This document shows positions 17,216 through 25,980 of a DNA stretch of 64,000 bases, in pieces (the stretch's first letter is position 1; every line of letters starts with the position of its first letter). The position numbers and the translations under genes were made by a program. A model generated the notes under the pieces. It was not told the DNA's origin. It worked only from the letters and a program-made list of their open reading frames with translations, and made no database searches. Source of the DNA: Mycolicibacterium austroafricanum. GTDB taxonomy: Bacteria > Actinomycetota > Actinomycetes > Mycobacteriales > Mycobacteriaceae. The DNA is taken from contig NZ_HG964452.1 of NCBI RefSeq assembly GCF_000612725.1, positions 17,178-81,177 on the forward strand. The letters are read 5' to 3'.

Positions 17216-19003
17216 ATGACCTACTTGAGGCCGCGGGCTGGGCGCGCCATTGCGCCGCGAGCAGGGGGCGCCATTGCGCCGCGAGCAGGGGGCGCCATTG
17301 CGCCGCGAGCAGACACAAACTCGCACGCTTCGCCACTGAAAAGTGCGACTTTGCGTCTGCTCGCGGTGGGATCGGTGGTGGCGCTGTTGGTCAGTGGGTG
17401 CTCCAGCGGCCAGAACGACGTCCCGTCCACCGGCGGTAGCGCCGAGCTGGGCGCCACCGCCGACATCAACCCGCAGGACCCGGCCACGCTGCAGCAGGGC
17501 GGCAACCTACGGCTGGCGCTGACCGGCTTTCCGTCGAACTTCAACAACCTGCACATCGACGGCAACCTCGGCGAGATCGGTCGCATGTACCGGCCCACGC
17601 TTCCCCGCGCGTTCTTCATCAAGCCCGACGGAGAGATGACGGTCAACAGCGACTACTTCACCGACGTCGAGCTGACCAGCACCGACCCCCAGGTAGTCAC
17701 CTACACCATCAACCCGAATGCGGTGTGGACCAACGAACGACCAGTGACCTGGGAGGACATCGCCGCTCAGATCAACGCCACCAGCGGCAAGGACAAGCGG
17801 TTCCTGTTCGCGTCCCCGAACGGAAGTGAGCGGGTCGCGTCGGTCACCAGGGGTGTCGACGACCGGCAGGCGGTGGTCACTTTCGCCAAGCACTACGCCG
17901 ACTGGCGAGGGATGTTCGCCGGGAACGGGATGCTGTACCCGAAAGAGATCACGCAGGATCCCGAGGCGTTCAACAAGGGCTTTCTCACCGGTCCCGGCCC
18001 GTCGGCGGGGCCTTTCATGATCACCACGGTCGACCGCGGCGCCCAGCGAATCACCTTGGAGCGCAACCCGAAGTGGTGGGGCACGCCTCCCGTGCTGGAC
18101 CGCATCACCTACACCGTGCTCGATGACGCCGCGATGCTGCCCGCACTGGAGAACAACGCGCTGGACTCGATCGGCCTGGGGACTCTGGACGATCTCGAAC
18201 GTGCCCGTCGCGCCCAGGGTGTCACGATCCGCCGTGCCCCGGCCCCGAACTGGTATCACCTGACCCTCAACGGCGCCGAGGGCGCGTTGCTGTCCGATCC
18301 GGCGCTGCGGGCGGCGATCACCAAGGGCATCGACCGGCAGGCCATCACTGCGGTGTCGCAGCGCGGACTGACCGATGATCCGGCCGCGCTGAACAACCAC
18401 ATCTACCTGGCGGGCCAGGAGGGCTACCAGGACAACAGCATCGGCTTCGACCCTGAGGCCGCCAAGCGCGAACTCGACGCGCTCGGCTGGACACTCAACG
18501 GCCAGTTCCGGGAGAAGGACGGGAAACCGCTGACGCTGCGCGACGTGTTCTACGACGGCGCCAGCACCCGCGCCATCGCCCAGGTCGCGCAGAACCAGCT
18601 CGCGCAGATCGGCGTCAACCTGGAGTTGGTGCCCGCCGCGGGCGGTTCGTTGTTCCCCGACTACATCACGCCGGGTAACTTCGACATCGCCCAATTCGCC
18701 TGGGGTGGAGACGCTTTCCCACTGGGCGGGTTGACCCAGATCTACGCCTCGAACGGTGAGAGCAACTACGGCAAGATCGGCAGCCCGCAGGTCGACGCCA
18801 AGATCGAGGAGACGCTCTCCGAGCTGGATCCCGCCAAGGCACGCACGCTGGCCAACGAACTCGACAAGATGATCTGGGAGATCGGGCACAGCCTGCCGCT
18901 GTTCCAGGCGCCCGGCAACGTGGCCGTGCGCAGCAATCTCGCCAACTACGGTCCTGCCGGCATCGGGGACATCAACTACTCGGCGATCGGCTTCATGAAG
19001 TAG
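17216..19003 (+). CDS. oppA: Oligopeptide-binding lipoprotein OppA
   Basis: Extracytoplasmic solute-binding lipoprotein (family 5) that delivers peptides to OppBCD. The lipobox LVSGC puts the lipidated Cys at residue 62, after a hydrophobic segment (RLLAVGSVVALLV). Mature sequence is close to M. tuberculosis OppA: GGNLRLALTGFPSNFN, YTINPNAVW, SYAQ-like repeats and a C-terminal SAIGFMK. The first 45 residues come from a 24-bp tandem repeat and a palindrome, giving AGGAIAPR units. An alternative TTG start at 17351 would give a compact 17-residue signal. The stop overlaps the convergent hydrolase gene by 11 bp. Confidence 0.9.
   Translation: MTYLRPRAGRAIAPRAGGAIAPRAGGAIAPRADTNSHASPLKSATLRLLAVGSVVALLVSGCSSGQNDVPSTGGSAELGATADINPQDPATLQQGGNLRLALTGFPSNFNNLHIDGNLGEIGRMYRPTLPRAFFIKPDGEMTVNSDYFTDVELTSTDPQVVTYTINPNAVWTNERPVTWEDIAAQINATSGKDKRFLFASPNGSERVASVTRGVDDRQAVVTFAKHYADWRGMFAGNGMLYPKEITQDPEAFNKGFLTGPGPSAGPFMITTVDRGAQRITLERNPKWWGTPPVLDRITYTVLDDAAMLPALENNALDSIGLGTLDDLERARRAQGVTIRRAPAPNWYHLTLNGAEGALLSDPALRAAITKGIDRQAITAVSQRGLTDDPAALNNHIYLAGQEGYQDNSIGFDPEAAKRELDALGWTLNGQFREKDGKPLTLRDVFYDGASTRAIAQVAQNQLAQIGVNLELVPAAGGSLFPDYITPGNFDIAQFAWGGDAFPLGGLTQIYASNGESNYGKIGSPQVDAKIEETLSELDPAKARTLANELDKMIWEIGHSLPLFQAPGNVAVRSNLANYGPAGIGDINYSAIGFMK
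17241..17312. repeat. Three 24-bp tandem repeats at the oppA 5' end
   Basis: Units at 17241-17264, 17265-17288 and 17289-17312; the last two are identical and the first differs at one base. Core GGCGCCATTGCGCCGCGAGC. In the oppA frame each unit encodes an eight-residue Ala/Gly/Pro/Arg block. Confidence 0.9.
17304..17365. repeat. Interspersed palindrome within oppA signal region
   Basis: 23-bp arms (17304-17326 and 17343-17365) match with two mismatches around a 16-base loop. Arms begin CGCGAGCAGAC and contain AAACTCGCAC. This arm sequence resembles a hairpin repeated in many mycobacterial intergenic regions (recall). It overlaps the last 24-bp unit and covers the alternative TTG start. Confidence 0.75.
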
Positions 19004-20252
19004 CGAGTTGGCGCACCACCCGCGGGATCGCGCCCGGCACCGCCGACTCCGCGCGGGCGGCCACCGTGATCGCACGGACCAGCAGCCGCACCGTCAGGTT
19101 GGCCGGAAGAGCATCCAGTTCTGTTGACCGCGAAGGTAAGTCGTGCGACTGCCCGGCCTGGACCGCCTCGCAGATCCGCAGCGCTGCATGCTCGCGGGTG
19201 TCGAGGATGCTGTGGCCGGCGGTGGGCAGCTCGAGGAGCGCCGCATCGGGAATCAGGTCGGCGATGCGGCGCGCCACCTCCGGTGGGGTCGTCAGGTCCC
19301 GGCCCCCCGACACCACCACCGTGGGCCACGCGAACCCGGGCATCTCCGAAGTGAGATCGTAGGGCTCGGCCACGAAATCGACGTCCCCGGTGGCCATCTG
19401 GCGCAGCGCCACCGAGGGGTCGAGCGGGCCGCCGTCGGGGACGGCGCCGTAGTTCAGCTCCCGGTAGGCGATGCGCTCGACGAGGTCGGGCTCGTGGCGG
19501 TACGCGGTTTTGCGTTCCGTCACCAGCTTGGTGACGGACTCGGCGACCCTCCACAGCCAGTCACGGCGGGCCAGCAGCAGGTCGAGCTGGCGGCCCAATC
19601 CCTCGGGGCCGGCGAGTTCGTACAACCCGATGGCCAGCAGCACGTCCTCGGAGCGCAGGACACCGTCGGCGGCCAGCCGCCGCATCCGCGGTGCCAGGTC
19701 CGCGCCGTCCCAGAGCACCCGGCGCGTCTGCGCCCGTACCGCATCGATGTCGTCGGCCGAGAGCAGCGGCGAGTCGAGCACCATGGACTGCACCCGTCCC
19801 GGGTGCCGCACCCCGACCCCGGCGGCCAGATAGGAGCCGTAGGAGGTGCCATACACCGAGGCGCGCTCGACCTGCGCGTCGTCAAGCACCGCCGCGATGT
19901 CGTCGACGGCGGCGTCGACGGTCAGCGCTTCCGGAGGCAGGTCGGCGCCTGAATCATCGTGGCGGGACAAGCCGACACCACGGTGTTCCACCATGATGAC
20001 GTCCAGCCCGGCCACGGCGGCGCGGCGGCGGAACGCCCGGTACAGCGCGATGGAGGCGGCTCCGGGTCCGCCGGGGATGATGACCAGCGGATGTGCCGAC
20101 TTGCGGCCGGTCCGCACGTAATACACGTCGAACTTCTCGTCAGCGTCCCCCACGCCGGGGCGGACGGGCCGACGGACCGGACGCACCCCGGGCAGCGCGG
20201 CGAGTTTGTCGTGCGCCCGGCGACGTCTGCCGTTCATCGTCATCACTCTCAT
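18993..20252 (-). CDS. Alpha/beta hydrolase, proline iminopeptidase-like
   Basis: 419-residue hydrolase. An oxyanion-type PGGPGAAS is followed by the nucleophile elbow GTSYG (S137). Later come a probable catalytic Asp in SGGRDLTTP and His in TAGHSILD. This arrangement and the PGGPG motif are typical of proline iminopeptidase/tripeptidyl aminopeptidase relatives, so a peptide or ester substrate is likely. No signal peptide is apparent. Start taken at ATG 20252; ATGs at 20243 and 20237 are possible. It follows the SbcC-like gene by 35 bp and converges on oppA. It occupies the place of Rv1279 in M. tuberculosis. Confidence 0.8.
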   Translation of the reverse strand: MRVMTMNGRRRRAHDKLAALPGVRPVRRPVRPGVGDADEKFDVYYVRTGRKSAHPLVIIPGGPGAASIALYRAFRRRAAVAGLDVIMVEHRGVGLSRHDDSGADLPPEALTVDAAVDDIAAVLDDAQVERASVYGTSYGSYLAAGVGVRHPGRVQSMVLDSPLLSADDIDAVRAQTRRVLWDGADLAPRMRRLAADGVLRSEDVLLAIGLYELAGPEGLGRQLDLLLARRDWLWRVAESVTKLVTERKTAYRHEPDLVERIAYRELNYGAVPDGGPLDPSVALRQMATGDVDFVAEPYDLTSEMPGFAWPTVVVSGGRDLTTPPEVARRIADLIPDAALLELPTAGHSILDTREHAALRICEAVQAGQSHDLPSRSTELDALPANLTVRLLVRAITVAARAESAVPGAIPRVVRQLATS

Positions 20253-20287
20253 TGTGCCCCGCACGCGGGGCTCAGGCGCGGCGCAGG

Positions 20288-22945
20288 CTATCCCGCGATC
20301 AGCTCGATGTGCTGGGCGGTTCGCACACCGGCATACCGTTGCGGGCTGCACGTCAGGATGATGACCTGGCCGTCTCCGGCGACCGCGTCGAACACCTCGG
20401 CCATCTTCGTCAGCCGTTCGGTGTCGGTGAAGCCGAGCGCGTCGTCGATCACGACCGGCACGCTGTCCTCCTTGGCGACCAGCGCCGCACCCGCCAGCCG
20501 CGCGACGATACCCAACTGCTCCTTGGCCCCGCCGGACAACGATTCGTAGGGCACGGTTCGCCCGGACAGGGTGCGGTTGCCGATGCACAGCGAGCTGTCG
20601 ACGTCCACCTCGAAGCTGTCCCCGAACACGATGCGGCCCAGGCGTTCCACCTCGCCGCGGAACGGGTCGACGTAACGCTGCCGCATCGCGTCGCGGTGCC
20701 TGCCCATGACGGACCTGAGCAGCTCGGCGGCCCGCGCCCGGCGCTGCACGCGCACGAACTCGGCCTCGGCGCGGCCACGTTCGGTCTCGGCCGCGTCGAG
20801 GCCACCCTTGCGACCCTCGGTTCCGTACACCTTCAGCTGCGCGGCGATCTCGCGCAGCGCCTCGCCGACCTCGTGGTGACGTGCGCCGACCTCGGCGGCG
20901 GCGCGCTCTGCGTCGACGAGGGCCGCCGCGACGGCCTCCGGCTCGTGGCCGGCCAACTCCGCGCCGACCCGTGCGACGGCGGCCTCGGCGGCGGCCGCCG
21001 CCTCGGCGTCCGCTTCTGCCTTGACGGCCAGCTCGTCATCGCTTGTCGCCGCCCGCTGTTCGGCCAGCCGCGCGCCCGCAGCGGCCAGCTCGGCCTGGGC
21101 GGCCTGCAGCTTCTCCAGCAGCCGCGCCGCATGCAACCCCCGCTTGGCGGACAGCTTGGCCGCCTCCTCGGCGACTTTCCGGTGCGTCTCGCAGTCGCGG
21201 ATGGCCTGCTGATGGGCCGCGGTGGCCTCGACGAGCTCCAACCGCTGCGCCGCAGGATCCAGCGATCCCCTGGTGTCAGTGTCGAAAAGCCCCTCCTCGG
21301 CGGGTGTCCGGGCCTGCAGGTCGGCCAGCCGTGCGCGCAGCTGGTCGACGGAGTCGTCGGCGGCCAGCGCCTCAAGGATGGCGCGGATCTGCCGGCCGGC
21401 GGCGCTCAGCTCGTGGCGGCGGCGATCGAGTGCGCGCGCCGCCTCGACGTCGTCGACGCCGGCCGCCCGCAGCGCGTCGGCCAGCCGGGCCGCCGCGGTG
21501 TCCAGCGCCGCCGCGGTGGCGGCCGCCGAGGCTCCGGGAATCACCTGCACGGACAGCACACCGGGAAGGTCGATGCCGGTGGCTGTCCCGACCGCCGCGG
21601 CCCAGGTGTCGCCTGCACGCAATGTCATGTCCGCGTCGCCGATGCGAACCTCGACGTCGGCGGCGGCGGTTACCTCGATGTGGGCCGAGGTCTGCTCGAC
21701 GGCCGCGGTGGCCCGCTCCACGGCTGCTGCCGCGGTTTCGATGTCGGCCAGCAGCGCGTCGGTGAGCGTGATCGCCGTCAGATCGCGCTGCACCGCCTCG
21801 AGTTCGCGCCCGTGCCGCTCGATCGTGGCGATCCGGCCGGTGAGACGATCGGCCTCTTCCCGATCGGCCAGCCGCTGCACCGCGACACGGGCCGCGTCGA
21901 CACGCTCCTGGCAGGCGGCGAGCGCCGACCGCGCCTTTCCGGCCGCTTCCTCGGCCGCCACCTGCATCTCGTTGGCGGTGTCCAACTCGTCGGCGGCGGT
22001 ATCGGATTCGGTCTGCAGAGAAGTCACCGTCGCGCTGCGCTCGTCGAGGTCGGCGCGGGCGCGCCGCCGCTGCGCCAGCGCCGCCTTGGAGGCCGCATGC
22101 ACCGATCGGGCCGCCTCGGCACGCGCCGTCGCCTGGTCGAGCTCACCCTGGAGCACCGCCACCGCCGCAGCGGCGTTCCGGGCGGATTGGAGTCGTTCTG
22201 CGGCAGAAGCGGTTTCGACTGCCAACTGCGCCATGTCAGTGGTGAGCGCGGCATGCCTGCGCACCGCTTCGTCGACCTCGGCCATCGCCGCAGCGCAGCG
22301 CGCCACCTCCTCGTCGGCGGCGCGCAGCCGTGCGGTGGCGGCCGCCCATTCACCGGTGGCGCGGCCGGTGGAGGTGAAGTACCGCCGGTACTCCTCCTCC
22401 ACCCGGTCGACCAGCAGGCTCTCGACATTCCCTGCGCCTGTCGCAGAGACGTCGTCGACCTCGCCGGCCACCACGTCGAGCGCGCGGGACAGCGCATTGC
22501 ACCCGGACAGGTCCGCCGCCGACGTCGGCGCCGACTGCAGCACCCGCTGCGCCTGCCACAGATCCAGGTCGACGGATTCCGCGAGGATGGCCCGCACCCG
22601 CTCGTGCGCCTCGTCCCCGGTGAGCTGCTCACGCCGGGGCGTCAGCACCGTCAGCTCCGTCTCGGGGCGCTTGTGGAACCGCTTGCGGTACACGAACCGG
22701 TAAGGGCCGGCGGAGATCTCGGCCGTCACCTCCGCACCGACATCGGCATGGGTGGGCTTGACCTGCTTGACCTCTTTCTTGCTGGAGCGGTCCTTGGATT
22801 CCAGCAGCAGGTCGAGCGCTTCGAGCATCGAGGACTTGCCCGCCTCGTTGGGGCCGCTGACCACCACCACACCGCGGTCGGGAAACTCGATGTCGCGGTG
22901 GGTGATTCCGCGATAGTTGGTCAGAGCCAGCCGGTGCAGCTTCAC
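20288..22945 (-). CDS. SbcC/Rad50-like SMC-type ATPase
   Basis: 885-residue ATPase. An N-terminal GPNEAGKSS Walker A lies at about residues 31-39. A long Ala/Glu-rich coiled-coil middle (about 180-740) follows, and the C-terminal half-site has LSGGAKEQL and VIDDALGFTD. It pairs with the adjacent nuclease subunit as an SbcCD-like complex for DNA end processing. I see no CxxC zinc hook at the coiled-coil apex, unlike Rad50/SbcC; a compact globular insert with few Cys sits there instead. It starts at ATG 22945, overlapping the nuclease stop (ATGA). Corresponds to Rv1278 by order. Confidence 0.85.
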   Translation of the reverse strand: MKLHRLALTNYRGITHRDIEFPDRGVVVVSGPNEAGKSSMLEALDLLLESKDRSSKKEVKQVKPTHADVGAEVTAEISAGPYRFVYRKRFHKRPETELTVLTPRREQLTGDEAHERVRAILAESVDLDLWQAQRVLQSAPTSAADLSGCNALSRALDVVAGEVDDVSATGAGNVESLLVDRVEEEYRRYFTSTGRATGEWAAATARLRAADEEVARCAAAMAEVDEAVRRHAALTTDMAQLAVETASAAERLQSARNAAAAVAVLQGELDQATARAEAARSVHAASKAALAQRRRARADLDERSATVTSLQTESDTAADELDTANEMQVAAEEAAGKARSALAACQERVDAARVAVQRLADREEADRLTGRIATIERHGRELEAVQRDLTAITLTDALLADIETAAAAVERATAAVEQTSAHIEVTAAADVEVRIGDADMTLRAGDTWAAAVGTATGIDLPGVLSVQVIPGASAAATAAALDTAAARLADALRAAGVDDVEAARALDRRRHELSAAGRQIRAILEALAADDSVDQLRARLADLQARTPAEEGLFDTDTRGSLDPAAQRLELVEATAAHQQAIRDCETHRKVAEEAAKLSAKRGLHAARLLEKLQAAQAELAAAGARLAEQRAATSDDELAVKAEADAEAAAAAEAAVARVGAELAGHEPEAVAAALVDAERAAAEVGARHHEVGEALREIAAQLKVYGTEGRKGGLDAAETERGRAEAEFVRVQRRARAAELLRSVMGRHRDAMRQRYVDPFRGEVERLGRIVFGDSFEVDVDSSLCIGNRTLSGRTVPYESLSGGAKEQLGIVARLAGAALVAKEDSVPVVIDDALGFTDTERLTKMAEVFDAVAGDGQVIILTCSPQRYAGVRTAQHIELIAG

Positions 22946-24093
22946 GCCGCGCCCCCTTCCACCAGGCGCAGCAACAGCGCCAGCGCCGCACGGGCGTCCT
23001 CGGCGTCCTCACCGGCGGACCGCGCCGCGACCACCAGCTCGTCGACCGCGGCGGCGGCAAAGCCACCGATCCCCAGGTCGTCGAACTCGCCGTCGGCGGG
23101 CATCACGGCGATGTCGGTCTGGTTGTCCCACGGCACCAGCGCGGCGAACAGCCGCGCATAGCGGTCCAGGCAGGCGTCGAGCGCGGCCTTGTCGGTGACC
23201 GTCAGCGATCCGGTGAGACCCAGCCGGATGACCGTGCGCTCCTTGTCGGGCATCTGGTCGAGGTTGATGTCGAGGTCGGCCACATCCCGTTTGTCGTCCA
23301 CGGCGTGGCGCAGCGACATGAACCGCCAGGTGCCGACGCGGTGCGCGTCCACCTGAACCGGCCGACTCGCGTCGGCCTCGTCGATCTCCACGACGAGCAC
23401 CTGTCCGGGGTCGGGTTCGATGTCGTCGTAGTTGGTGACCTCTGGTGAGCCCGAATACCAGATCCGCCCGGTCGAGCCGACGCTCATCCGGGAGTGCTTG
23501 TCCCCCAACGCAACATAGTGGACGGCGCCGCGCGCGATCGCCGCCTCCACACCGGCGAGCGCGATCAGCGACGCCCGGTCCTTGTCGGGTACCAGGATGT
23601 CGACGGCGCCGTGGCCGACCACGACGCGCGTCACCGCGGGTGAGGCGTCGAGTCCGTCGAGCACCGCACCGACCAGGTCGGTGGTGGGGGCCTTCGAGGA
23701 CCAGGGCGCGGCGACCAGCTCCAGCCCCGGCCGGACCTCGTACACGCCGGGCCGGTCGAGCACCACCACGTTGTCGGGCTTCTCGGACCGCAACAGCGCG
23801 CTGGTGTACACCGACGACGCGTCGAGCGGGTCGTGGTTTCCGGGCAGCAGATAGACCGGAACCGGGATTGCGCGCATCGCTTCGAGCGCGGTGCTGACCT
23901 CACGCGGGGCCAGCTGGTTGTGCTCGAACACGTCCCCGGCCACGACGACGAACTCTGCGCCCACGTCGGCGGCCAGCGGACCCAACGCGGCCACCGCGGC
24001 GCGCCGGGACGCCGAATAGCGCGGCTGCGCATCGCCGTTGAGGTAGTGCCGGGTCATCCCGAGCTGCCAGTCAGCTGTGTGCAGAAATCGCAT
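22942..24093 (-). CDS. SbcD/Mre11-like metallophosphoesterase
   Basis: 383-residue predicted nuclease subunit with the full calcineurin-type metal set: HTADWQLG, VVAGDVFEHN, LPGNHDPLD, GHGAVD and ALGDKHS. The expected role is exo- or endonuclease activity on DNA ends with the downstream ATPase. I place the start at ATG 24093 (MRFLHTADW) because a GAAGGGG ribosome-binding site is correctly spaced. The frame upstream to 24114 adds only charged residues. Corresponds to Rv1277 by order. Confidence 0.88.
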   Translation of the reverse strand: MRFLHTADWQLGMTRHYLNGDAQPRYSASRRAAVAALGPLAADVGAEFVVVAGDVFEHNQLAPREVSTALEAMRAIPVPVYLLPGNHDPLDASSVYTSALLRSEKPDNVVVLDRPGVYEVRPGLELVAAPWSSKAPTTDLVGAVLDGLDASPAVTRVVVGHGAVDILVPDKDRASLIALAGVEAAIARGAVHYVALGDKHSRMSVGSTGRIWYSGSPEVTNYDDIEPDPGQVLVVEIDEADASRPVQVDAHRVGTWRFMSLRHAVDDKRDVADLDINLDQMPDKERTVIRLGLTGSLTVTDKAALDACLDRYARLFAALVPWDNQTDIAVMPADGEFDDLGIGGFAAAAVDELVVAARSAGEDAEDARAALALLLRLVEGGAA

Positions 24094-24206
24094 CTCGACC
24101 CGCCCCTTCCGCATCGTCGCCGGCTGTATCTCTCATGGCACCGCTACTGTAGGGCCGGCCTCCGACAAGTCCGTGGACGCGCACCGGCATGGCCTACGGT
24201 TAATGG

Positions 24207-24725
24207 ATGAGCGACCGACATCGCACGCTTGTCTTGCTCCGCCACGCCAAGTCGGACTATCCGGACGGGGTGGTCGACCACGACCGTCCGCTGGCGCCGC
24301 GCGGTGTGCGCGAGGGCGCGCTGGCCGGTGAATGGATCAGAGCGAACGTGGGTGCGGTGGACGCGGTGCTGTGCTCGACGGCGACGCGCACCCGGCAGAC
24401 GCTGGAGCGCACCGGCATCACCGCGCCGGTGCAGTACGTGGACCGGATCTACGACGCGACGCCCGGCATCGTGATCGAGGAGATCAACGACGTGCAGTCC
24501 CGGTTCGGCGAAGTGGTATCCACCCTGCTCGTCATCGGGCACGAGCCGGTGATGTCGGCGCTGGCGCTGAGCCTGGCCGACGAGCCGAGCAGCGACACCC
24601 CTGCCTACCAGCAGATCTCGGCGAAGTTCCCGACCTCGGCGGTAGCGGTGCTGCGCACCGCGACACCGTGGGCAAGCCTCGCGCTGCGGGGTGCGGAGTT
24701 GGTCGACTTCCACGTCCCCCGCTGA
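24207..24725 (+). CDS. SixA-like histidine phosphatase
   Basis: 172-residue histidine-phosphatase-superfamily protein. The catalytic LVLLRHAKSD motif is at the N-terminus, followed by STATRTRQT and the second catalytic His in VIGHEPVMSAL. Compact length and RHAK fit SixA-type phosphohistidine phosphatases; the substrate is unknown. It is divergent from the SbcD-like gene and convergent with lprC. Corresponds to Rv1276c. Confidence 0.88.
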   Translation: MSDRHRTLVLLRHAKSDYPDGVVDHDRPLAPRGVREGALAGEWIRANVGAVDAVLCSTATRTRQTLERTGITAPVQYVDRIYDATPGIVIEEINDVQSRFGEVVSTLLVIGHEPVMSALALSLADEPSSDTPAYQQISAKFPTSAVAVLRTATPWASLALRGAELVDFHVPR

Positions 24726-24738
24726 GCGCGCGACCCCG

Positions 24739-25284
24739 TCAGGCGCGGGTGGCCAGCGTCAACTCCATGAGTTTTATCGCCATCCCGCAGGCATCCATGC
24801 CGGGGGTCTGCGGATTCACCCACCAGCCGACGACACCGGCGGCGTCGCTGGCGACCCCGCACGCTCCGTTGGGATCGTTGGGCCGCATCACAAATGACTG
24901 GATGCCGGCGACCGACCGGTTCTCGATCTGGTACTCCAGCTGTTCGGCCACGCTGCGCTCGTTGTCGAGGCTGCCGGTCTCGAACCAGAAGCGGGTGATG
25001 TCGACCAGCCCGGCCGGGTTGGCGGCCTGCCAGCGGCAGATCGCCCCCACGAACGTGCTCTGGATGTCCAGGGGGTCGGCACCGACCGTCTCGGCGAGGA
25101 TGTCCTCGGTGAGAACCTCACACTCCTTGAGCAGGTTCGGGTACTTGCGCTCGGAGTTGTCGTTGCGGGGCACGTCGCCGCTGCCGGACTTGGCGGCGGT
25201 ACCGGCGACCGTCTGGCTGCAGCCGGTCAGCATGACCAGTGATGCGAGCGCGGCGATCGCTCCTGTGAGCACACGTCGGGTCAT
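24739..25284 (-). CDS. lprC: DUF3558-family lipoprotein (LprC-like)
   Basis: 181-residue exported lipoprotein with a short charged N-terminus (MTRRVLTG), hydrophobic core and lipobox MLTGC. The mature part has Cys pairs (KECEVL, ICRWQA, GACGVA, DACGMA) typical of DUF3558 proteins. ATG 25284 overlaps the lprB stop. Function is unknown; the mycobacterial orthologue is LprC (Rv1275). Confidence 0.85.
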   Translation of the reverse strand: MTRRVLTGAIAALASLVMLTGCSQTVAGTAAKSGSGDVPRNDNSERKYPNLLKECEVLTEDILAETVGADPLDIQSTFVGAICRWQAANPAGLVDITRFWFETGSLDNERSVAEQLEYQIENRSVAGIQSFVMRPNDPNGACGVASDAAGVVGWWVNPQTPGMDACGMAIKLMELTLATRA

Positions 25285-25853
25285 TTCGAGTTCACAATCG
25301 ACTGGCGGGTGAGTTCCTTGGCCACCTCGCAGGCGTCCGGGAACGGCGGCTGCGCGTAGCTGATCGACCATTCGATGAAGTCGTCGTTGAACTGGATACC
25401 GACCTCGCACAGATTGACGCCGATCTTCGGGTCGGGGTCCTCGTTGATTCCGATGAAGCCGTCGTGGCCCTCGATGTTGATGTCCTCGACGCTGGTGCGC
25501 GACAGCTCCATCGTCTTGCGTTCCCGGCCGATCGGGCTGCCGCGGAACCAGGAGAACGAGAAGTGCGGACCCAGGATCGAGCCCCCGGACAGCCACTGGC
25601 ACCCGACGGACGTCTTGGCGGTGTTCACCAGGCCCGGGACCTCGGTCAGCTGGGCGATCGTCTCGTCGCTGATCCCGCCGCACTCGGGGAAGAACGGTCC
25701 GTGCGAAACGCTCTGTTGCGGCGCCTCGGTCGACGGCACCACCGGGCCCGTGGGCTCGGAGTCGGAGCACGCGCCGAGCACCGGGATCATGGCCGCGGCA
25801 GCGACGGCCAGGGCCTTCACCGGTCGACGATGTCCGCGGAAGCTGGGGGTCAC
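25281..25853 (-). CDS. lprB: DUF3558-family lipoprotein (LprB-like)
   Basis: 190-residue lipoprotein with lipobox VLGAC after a hydrophobic stretch. Its mature domain (HGPFFPECGG, SVGCQWL, FSFSWFRGSPIGRERKT, LCEVGIQF) is nearly identical in pattern to M. tuberculosis LprB. Start set at GTG 25853; a TTG at 25886 gives a longer, less hydrophobic signal. It is translated with lprC through an ATGA overlap, suggesting the two act together at the cell surface. Role unknown. Confidence 0.85.
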   Translation of the reverse strand: MTPSFRGHRRPVKALAVAAAAMIPVLGACSDSEPTGPVVPSTEAPQQSVSHGPFFPECGGISDETIAQLTEVPGLVNTAKTSVGCQWLSGGSILGPHFSFSWFRGSPIGRERKTMELSRTSVEDINIEGHDGFIGINEDPDPKIGVNLCEVGIQFNDDFIEWSISYAQPPFPDACEVAKELTRQSIVNSK

Positions 25854-25980
25854 GCCATGCACTGTAGCGGCAGCCCTGGGGGTCAACCACCGACATGCCG
25901 ACTGACCAGCCCATTTATCGGATTCTCAGGTGCGCCATCCGAACAGCGGCACCGCCCGCCGGGTGTGCGACAGTAGCGGG

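Noticed and set aside
20093..23161. 1022-residue open frame on the plus strand
   Set aside because: Antisense to the SbcC-like and hydrolase genes; His/Arg/Gly-rich composition with no motifs is typical of a high-GC shadow frame.
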